A stretch of DNA of 52,450 bases, from NCBI GenBank assembly GCA_000969725.1, contig JXSR01S066024.1; one strand, written 5' to 3'. The position numbers and the translations under genes were made by a program. The notes below the pieces were generated by a model that did no database searches, was not told where the DNA came from, and worked only from the letters and a program-made list of their open reading frames with translations. This document shows, in pieces, positions 44,773 through 52,450 of this stretch. Each line of letters opens with the position of its first letter. The stretch's first letter is position 1. The DNA comes from Ophiothrix spiculata (lineage: Eukaryota; Echinodermata; Ophiuroidea; Amphilepidida; Ophiotrichidae).

Positions 44773-45218
44773 TGTCGCTTCATGTCACTTTGAAAGTTGA
44801 AAACATTTCATCTCGCAAAAAGTTTTTGCAAAAAATATATGTCACACAGCAACAAAGCTACAAAAGTGTGCAAGCAGCATTAGTTAGAAATCATCTGAAA
44901 GCCCTTCTGGGTATCGACCAATCTCATAATGCCATTTGGATCAATTAACTATCTACTGGGTACTCAAGTAGTGTTTGCCAAAATATGGCGTTTTTTAGTT
45001 TCATAATTGGAAGATTTATGATAAAACATATGACCATGACAAATATAATGCAAACCAATCATTGTTGGTGGTTCATACATTGCCACATTTCACAAATGAA
45101 GAGATTTATAATTATGTACTTGTTGAAAAAAGGAAATGAAATTTTAACTTGTCATCAGCATTGTATGAGCTGACACTTGCAGACCTTTCTTTGTTCTCAG
45201 CAGTAGGTATTTCTGTTA

Positions 45219-45537
45219 GGCCAAAGAAAAAAAATAGTATGTCTCAGCTTCCCGCGCGCATAGCTTTTAAAAATCCAAATTTAGCGCATTTCTTTTTTTT
45301 AATAGGTTTTTGAGCGATTTTCAGTTTTTTTCATCTTTTTTCCTACTACTGGAAAAAAGTTAAATAAACTGCCGCGAAAAAAAAAATAGTGGCCGAAAAA
45401 TGCAATAAAAAAAATTAGGGGGTATTTCCGCATCCCCGTAGCCCTTTTTTACTATAAAAAAAAAAAAAAAAAAACTCATAGCGCTTAGGCTTTTGACCTT
45501 AAGTAAGCTGAGACAGAGTTCTTTTTTATTTTTGGCC
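45219..45537. mobile_element. Harbinger-like MITE with TTA target duplication
   Basis: GGCCAAAGAAAAAAAATAGT and the reversed right end GGCCAAAAATAAAAAAGAAC each lead to GTCTCAGCTT. TTA flanks both sides (45216-45218 and 45538-45540). Confidence 0.7.
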
Positions 45538-45540
45538 TTA

Positions 45541-47602
45541 CTAACCTCTTATACCAAAATTTCAACAGTTAATGCAAATCTGTTTTAGTTTGCTGTCCCA
45601 ATCTCTTTTAAGAGTGACAACACACCGGGTGACCAAGTAGGATTCCACCAATACACAGAAACAAGAAGTCAGTTGTCAGTGACAATTCTGGCTAACAACC
45701 GTTAAGGATAAAGAAGAGTTCCGGGCCAAACAATTTGATTGCTTATGAATAGTTTCAAATTTCTTTTTTCATTTAAATAAAAATATTGTCTGTAAAAAGA
45801 CCAAGTAACTCAAGAATAGACTTCATACCCTTAAACTAAGAGCATATTCACATTATCTATTAACCTGGGACCCTAGTCAATTCGAGTTTTACCCAGGATG
45901 TGGGTTGATTGATTTTGTGTCACACTGCATGCCTTTCTCAGATGGAAAATTGACCCCCATTGATAGCGATAACATCGCCATCAAGTGGGCCATCAATTTC
46001 AGATTTAAACTTAACATAGGAGAGAGTCTTGTCTTTGAAATCATGTGGGCCTTTGAAAATTGTACTTCATGTTGCAGTATGATAATGTGGTAAGATCACA
46101 GCTGTTTCTCCTTTTGTTTTAATGATAATGGTGTATGCCTTGGAAGTGTTGTGAAAAATTCTGTTTCTGAGTTATCATCCATGACTGATCCATGCATAGG
46201 TAAAATTCATCTGAATGGGTTATTGATGGCCATTCTTATTCCACAGTACAATCCGTTGCACAATCCATTGTACGATTTTATGTATTTGGGATCATTTTCA
46301 CTTCAAAAAATTTGTGAAAATATTCCAAAACATCATCTTGCTCTCAACCTGGGTCAATACATGCTTTTCTGTTCACACCACGATCGATGCGGGTCCAATC
46401 CGGGATGAATACAGTTTGAAACCATCACTTCACTAAGTCCCAAAAATCAATTTGGGTTGATTTTTTGAGAATATTTTCTGTTCACACTTGATACCTGGGT
46501 CTCAGTCAAAACAGGCATAGTATGAACACTGTCTAACCTTGGCCTTAATCCTATCTTTACCCTAGTCCTTACCGAACACTTATAATAACTTGACCTCGAA
46601 CCCTAATCCTAACTCTAAGGACATAGGGTGTGTAGTCTATTCTAAAAAGGCTTTGATAGTTTAATGCAAGCGTGAATTTGAGTCTTGAATCTACCCTCCT
46701 CTATCCTTCACTCATACTATACTCACTCTTGATGCCAAAAATAACCTCATTCACAAAAATAATTTGAAGATTACTTTGAACAAATTAAATTAAATACTTC
46801 CACAGATCCATCGTGTTCTGTTTTTGTGACCCTAACATTCGACGTCAATGCCTGACCTTTGAGGAGTGCAAGTTCAAGACTCTCATTGACGTTGAAATCC
46901 ATCTATATTGTTTCTTTGTCATGTGAAGTTAAAACAATGTACCCAGTATTCTATCATATAATGTACTATATTTGTATGATAACGCTTTTTTCAAATAAAT
47001 TAATCTATTCTGTATATAAAGAAAGACTTTTTTGTCCTGTGTGTAAGCATTCTGATTATTAATAAACATGGGTAATTTTAGAGAGTTAATCCATAATCCT
47101 GGGATACAAACTTTGCACACGAAATATTGCTGCTTATTGTCAGATATTCTAATTCTTAATGTCAGAATGTGTTCGGGTGTATGTGTGATGTGTTCTGCAA
47201 GACACATCTGCATTATTTTGTGTCGGGTTTTTTTTCTGGCAAACCATAACATGCTCAATATTGGAATGTGTGTGTCTGATCTTGATTCTGATTTGTGCCA
47301 CATTTTGGGAATTTTGCAGCAAGGAGCCTAAGATCAGACAAAATGCTCCTAATTAACTGATTGCATATATTAGATGTGTAGTGTCACCCTGTAGGCAGTG
47401 AACACATTTATGTATTGCACTGTTTTTTCAAGGTATTCAAGAATTCTCAAGGTTTATTTTCTTAGCAGAGAGGATATGTGATCTGTTCTGGCAAATAAAG
47501 CTTTCCATATAGACTTTATTATCAGTTGCTGAGTTGAGAGAAAAAAATCTGAAAATGATCATATGTTGGCCTAGCCCTGTATAATGCTTTGGGCTCACTA
47601 GG
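45541..47602. other. No gene or recognised element
   Basis: Short frames only; none carries a recognisable domain or splice-supported exon structure. Confidence 0.5.
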
Positions 47603-47749
47603 ACTCCTATGCATTAAAACCTATCTGTTGCATTGGTAAAGAAACTTAAAAACTCCTATGCATTAAAACCTATCTGTTGCATTGGTTAAGAAACTTAAAA
47701 ACTCCTATGCATTAAAACCTATCTGTTGCATTGGTAAAGAAACTTAAGG
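47603..47749. repeat. Three-copy 49-bp tandem repeat
   Basis: Units begin ACTCCTATGCATTAAAACCT at 47603, 47652 and 47701 and are nearly identical. The last unit runs into the TTAA at the edge of the 47748-48337 element. Confidence 0.92.
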
Positions 47750-48337
47750 GGTTTTCTCTGAGATGCAGTTGCTCACGACTGCGGGATAACGATTTTTTAC
47801 ATAAATAGTAAAAAGTCAAAAAAATTGTTGCATGAGTTTTGCGTGCGTAAATTTCAATGCACACTGAACGCATGCTATGCTAAAGCGTTTGGTTAATCAC
47901 GCGCCGCATCGCTGTGTAATATATACGCGGAAAATTATGCAGACGCAGATGACAATCAAAGTAATCAAATTTTATCCAAAAAATGCCAGTTTTTGTCATT
48001 TTTCTTGAAAACTAACACGGTGACCATATTTTTTTATTTCAGTATTTTGAAGAGCGCAAAAAGTGCTTTAACATATGTAAAAATTAAAAAAATAAATGGA
48101 GGATTTACTATTTTACAAGCACATAATGATCGACATTTTGGAGTTTTCCCTATACTTTGTATGGTTAATCGGGTGGTTTTTTTGGGAAAACATGTACTTT
48201 TTGAAATGCCTGTATCTCAAAAACGAGCACGGTGACCTATTTTTTTTATTTTAGATTCGTTATCAGCACAAATAAATCTACCAAATACTAAATTTTCAAG
48301 AAAATAAATGGAGTATTTCTTTCTTAGAGAAAACCCC
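47748..48337. mobile_element. MITE with TTAA flanks, about 590 bp
   Basis: Ends GGGGTTTTCTCTGAGA and, reversed at the right, GGGGTTTTCTCTAAGA are flanked by TTAA at 47744-47747 and 48338-48341. CACGGTGACC followed by a T-run occurs twice inside. Confidence 0.75.
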
Positions 48338-48341
48338 TTAA

Positions 48342-50344
48342 AAAAACTAAACTTTGTGGAACAGATTTTTTTTAGGGTGGTTAAGAAGTACAAACAATCG
48401 CCCCCACGCCTTGAAAACATTGTAATAAATTTCAATGCAAGTGCAAATTGTTGCAGCCTCACTCACAAGCCTGAAGATCACTCACAATGCGTGGAATGCA
48501 TCACAGGTACATTGACCTATACTTTGATCGACACCAAAAAGGCAGGACTCTTCACATCTTGAATTGATACAGATAAGTGTGTGCGTAGCTGAATGCAACG
48601 CAACTACAGGAGACGCAGCGAGCGCTTTACATGTGACTCGCGCATCAGCATCTACGAGTCTACGAAGCACTTGCAAGTGGGAATATGTTTACTTGCAGAT
48701 GAATAAAAGCCTCACAATTCCCGCCTATTTAGCATTGATCAAAGTATAGCCTCATATCATCACTCTTAAATAATCAAACACAAACTACAAGTACGCAATG
48801 TGCTCTTGATAAAATATAATTTCCATGTAAAACAAATCTGATACGTACATGAATCAGGAATTCTTACATTACAACACTTTTGGTCAAGTTTTGGTTTAAT
48901 CATTTGGACTATAATGGTATTATTCAATTCGACTGAATAGAAACTCAATGTATGACGCATCATGTTTGCTGCAATACATGGTCTTAACCGTAAAACAAAC
49001 AGATCTGATTTGCTGTTTGATGATAAAATATGTGTTACATTCATCATAAATCAGTAGTGATAAATTTTTCATTTAGTCATGATGAGGCAAAGCAGAAACT
49101 AGAAAATGTGCCAAAATATTGAGTTTCTATGATATAACATTGAAGAAGTCCACACACAATGTCAATAATATGTGACCCTTCATATCAAAATATGGTACAT
49201 GTTGCAACCTAACATGTTTCTCATTTTGTGAAATCAACAACACCATGTTATCCCATATTTTAAGATGAATTTTTGTTAAGGGTAATCAAATATCAATTGA
49301 TATCTTGTACAGTGGTGACTTGTCACATCATGATGCCTTTTTAAACTATTGATCACCAGCAAAACGGAATATTCATCTTCAAGTATGGGATTTATCGGTT
49401 TCACGTGATGAGAAACATGAAAGTTGCAAAATGTAACATGATATGATGTGTCACATATTTTGCTGTGTCTCTTTTTTGGATATCTCTAATTATAATTATT
49501 ACAACTGATTCATCAAATCAACCGATAGTGTATACTGAAATACAAGCTTTAAATTTGAATACAAATTTCATAAATTTGGATGATTACACAATCTCAAAGC
49601 TATTTCAGTTTGGATCTGGGATGGAATTACACACAATAACAATCATAATTTCCATTTTTTTCTTCAAAATGAAATATGCTGCTCTGATGATATTTGAATA
49701 CCCAAACCATGTTATAAGTACTTTAAAATGAGTCAACCATGAAAACAAAAGTGCTGTATTTTTTCTACAAGCATTAAGCCACACTGTTATATACCATGAG
49801 CATTTGACATGTATGAATATTCATGTTAGTAATCAGTACTGCCAATACAAATTAAAACATAGTACTACCAATTAGTTATTTACAGTTTCTTGTTTAGTAC
49901 AATGTATATCAACAAAAATATTAGATACAATTTAAGGACATCACAAAAAAGTCTAGTCATCACAGTTAAGCTTCCAAATTCACTTTACATATATGTAATT
50001 AGAAGTATTGGGGGGGGGGGGGGTCTTTTGGGAGAAAAAAATTGAAACAAAAAACATGTACCCTTCAACATCAAATTATAGGTACTTCTCGGAAATCTAA
50101 ACGTTTTACTTTGATTGATTAACATTTTGACAGAGACTATTACCAGGTTAAATCAATTCCCTTAGAATTTATACTCTGATTGACAATGTGCAAATTAAAT
50201 ATATATATAGATAACCCCTTTAAATATTAAGCATTTCTGTCCAAATCCAAATCTAGATGTTTTAACAACCGTATGTTAGATTTATAAAAATTGGCACTAT
50301 CAATTAATTGAGACGCACAGCTTTCATTTGTACGGAGAACATAT
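48342..50344. other. No gene or recognised element
   Basis: AT-rich, with a 14-base G run at 50010-50023 that lacks the flanks of the poly-G transposons. Confidence 0.5.
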
Positions 50345-50560
50345 TAGCCAAAAAAAAAGTTGTTGTGTTGCCCGCAGCGACAGACAGACCCTAGTCAAAA
50401 TTTTAAAAATATTAGGGCAGGGAAAGCACCCAATTTTGCTTAGATTGGGTGTTTTTGAGATTTTTTTTAAATAGTGGAAAATGCACCTAAATGTGGTACT
50501 TAAGGTGCTTTGTCTTTGATAAAAAGTTAACTCAAAAATAAAAAGTGTGAAATTATAAAA
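50345..50560. mobile_element. Partial Harbinger-like MITE
   Basis: TTAGCCAAAAAAAAAGTTGT followed by TGTGTTGCCC resembles the ends at 9489 and 45219. A matching right end was not found. Confidence 0.35.
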
Positions 50561-51176
50561 AATAGCCATGCACAATCTTTCTGTAGGCAAGAAATTTCAC
50601 ATTTACAGAAATGACATGTTTCCCAAAAATCTAAAAATGGACAAATCGCATGGACAAAAAAGTAAATATGAACCCATAAAATCTATAGCTAATCTATATG
50701 ATACGTTTACAAGTAAGCACAATTGAAATATCATCATTAACCCTGATGCCCTTATTATCTATAACAATACAATACAAATCTTTGCAAAATTCATTTTTAT
50801 TTGGTACCAAAAACACATCACATGTGGCGATACATACATGGAAAAATATAAACAATAGACTATGTTGGTTTAACCAGTAACAAAGCAATATAAATGCAAC
50901 AATCAACATAAAAACAAGGCACCAATCATTTTTGGACACTGAATCACATAGGCTCAAATTTGAACTTAATTAGGTGAAAATTTTTCGCAATAAAGCAAGC
51001 CTTTAGCTTGATATCTACAATAGGCTATATTTTAACCAGTCTATACAGGTTGCAGTTTAGCTATAATTGTTTTGGAAGTTCAATTTTAAGCACATATAAA
51101 TAAAACATGTACCAAGCAGTCAAGACTTTTACAAATACAAAGGTATTTTTCAAAGGCAGTAGCGGTTTCTTTTCTA

Positions 51177-51371
51177 TAGACCATTCCTATAATTGACATA
51201 CTCCCGCCGTTGATGGGGTAAATTCACAAAATTGGACGGGGAATCGGAAGTCAGAAGGAGGCCAAGTAGGGTATTATCATACTTGGCCTCGTTCTGAGTT
51301 CCCATTCTCTGTACGATTCTGTGGATTTGCCCTATCAACGGCGGGAGTATGTCAGTTATAGAAATGGTCTA
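51177..51371. mobile_element. Foldback MITE with TAGACCATT ends
   Basis: TAGACCATTCCTATAATTGA and CATACTCCCGCCGTTGATGG on the left are inverted at the right, and GAGGCCAAGTA pairs near the loop. Nearly the whole element folds back. Confidence 0.85.
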
Positions 51372-52450
51372 TTGGCTTACCATTATTCATAAACAGGAAG
51401 TTTAAATCTGGATAACCATTGAGTTACATAGCAATATATATTTACAAAATCGGAATACAAAATATGTACTGGGTATGTGTTTTATCATCAAATCCTGCCC
51501 CTTGCAAAATGGATAAAACCATCTATGGTACAGTGAAGCCTTAAATCACTTAAAACTCAACTGGTGGTTGACCGGGCCTGGAACCCCCGGTTTTGGCCGG
51601 TTGCTATTGTTCTGCCGCCAGTTGAATATTGAAGCGGCCCCTTAACACAAGCTATATGAGATAGATGACAAAGATTTGGTCATAGTTTGTTTAGAATGAG
51701 AGGAGCCTCCATCCAATTCAAATAAAATGGAGTACATTCAATGAAATTTGTCAAGGCAAATGTTAATACTGTAAGAATTCAAATAGTGTTCTCTCATTCT
51801 AAGCAAACAGTATTACTCCATGACCACCAGGGACAGGGACAGTGACAGTATTTTCTTCGAAAAAATAATCAAGATTTACGGACTACAACTTGAATCACAG
51901 GCACTGAACAGTACAGGGATTGTCTGTCAATTGTCTGGTTTTACATCTCACTGTTTGGGCTGAATGGAAAGAATTTCTCTGTTTTGTTGCTTTGAAAATC
52001 TTATCATCAAATAGGCCATATCCAATTTTGGCTTATTGTACCTCGTGACAACTATACAGAAGTGACAAGTTTTGACAAAACAAAAGTAGCAACCAGTTCA
52101 ACAATCTGATTTGGACAGTCATTCCATTTTTGGTCATGCCAACTTGCTTTATATACAAATTCAGTACAAATACATAATATAATCATGAAAACAGAAAAAC
52201 TTGGAATACATAATATAAGAATACAGTATAATTCACTAGGAAAACTACACAGGAATGGTTTCTACTTTAGGTCAATAACTGTACCTATACCTGGAATGCC
52301 TAATGACTACCTTGGAAATGTTTGTGGACTACTACTGGAATGACTAAATTTTGGAGTTCTCAAAATGAAGCATATGGGTCATTTTTGTCCTACATTTTTG
52401 TACTTAATACAAATTGAACAAAGTATTTGGACTATGACAGAATTTGCCAC
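51372..52450. other. No gene or recognised element
   Basis: AT-rich sequence, apart from a small hairpin at about 51560-51625 (CAACTGGTGG with CCGCCAGTTG). Confidence 0.5.

Larger units (their letters stand above)
44003..44880. mobile_element. Composite: MITE with TTCACACTTT ends, hosting a MITE and a SINE
   Basis: The left end GGAGCCTTCACACTTTCTTA and the reversed right end TGCTGCTTGCACACTTTTGT both lead to AGCTT. It holds a Harbinger-like MITE at 44065-44442 and a SINE at 44575-44772. Its own interior matches 26612-26750 inverted. Confidence 0.6.

Noticed and set aside
50010-50023. A fourth poly-G transposon end
   Set aside because: The 14-base G run lacks the CCC start, a partner end and an 8-bp duplication.

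Overview
The window looks like nuclear DNA from an invertebrate, probably a marine deuterostome. The evidence is AT-rich sequence, split genes with GT-AG introns, two genes whose proteins align along their whole length with vertebrate orthologues, CR1/L2-type LINEs, tRNA-derived SINEs and a dense load of small inverted-repeat DNA transposons. The exact phylum cannot be fixed from the sequence. One assembly gap (N at 26191-26550) is present.

Two complete host genes are supported, arranged head to head. On the minus strand, 12 coding exons between 25258 and 12447 encode a 551-residue mitoguardin (MIGA1/MIGA2 family), an outer mitochondrial membrane protein. All splice phases agree, and the FFAT-like motif that recruits ER VAP proteins is present. 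On the plus strand, five coding exons between 34175 and 42057 encode a 570-residue NELF-B (NELFB/COBRA1), a subunit of the complex that pauses RNA polymerase II near promoters. The two proteins have no known joint function. Both human counterparts map to 9q34, so the linkage may be an old one.

Layout: 1-2470 holds relics of a PIF/Harbinger transposase and a five-copy 136-bp array built from an exon-like unit. 3240-7100 is a decayed, internally duplicated region with protein-like pieces of an unrecognised family. 7100-12300 is non-coding with three inverted-repeat elements and a 220-bp tandem array just past the end of MIGA. 12447-25258 is MIGA, whose introns carry many transposon relics. 25260-34140 is the intergenic space; its centre (26069-29010) is a nest of elements inserted into one another, followed by a candidate NELFB promoter near 29550 and a second LINE at 31200-32742. 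34175-42057 is NELFB. 42060-52450 has no recognisable gene and holds further small elements.

I did not find a convincing new biological system. The most informative items are a 204-bp duplication that copied a MIGA splice donor, a tandem copy of the NELFB terminal coding exon, a family of short elements with long G/C-run ends and 8-bp target duplications, and a pair of related MITEs that show the same site with and without a LINE insertion.
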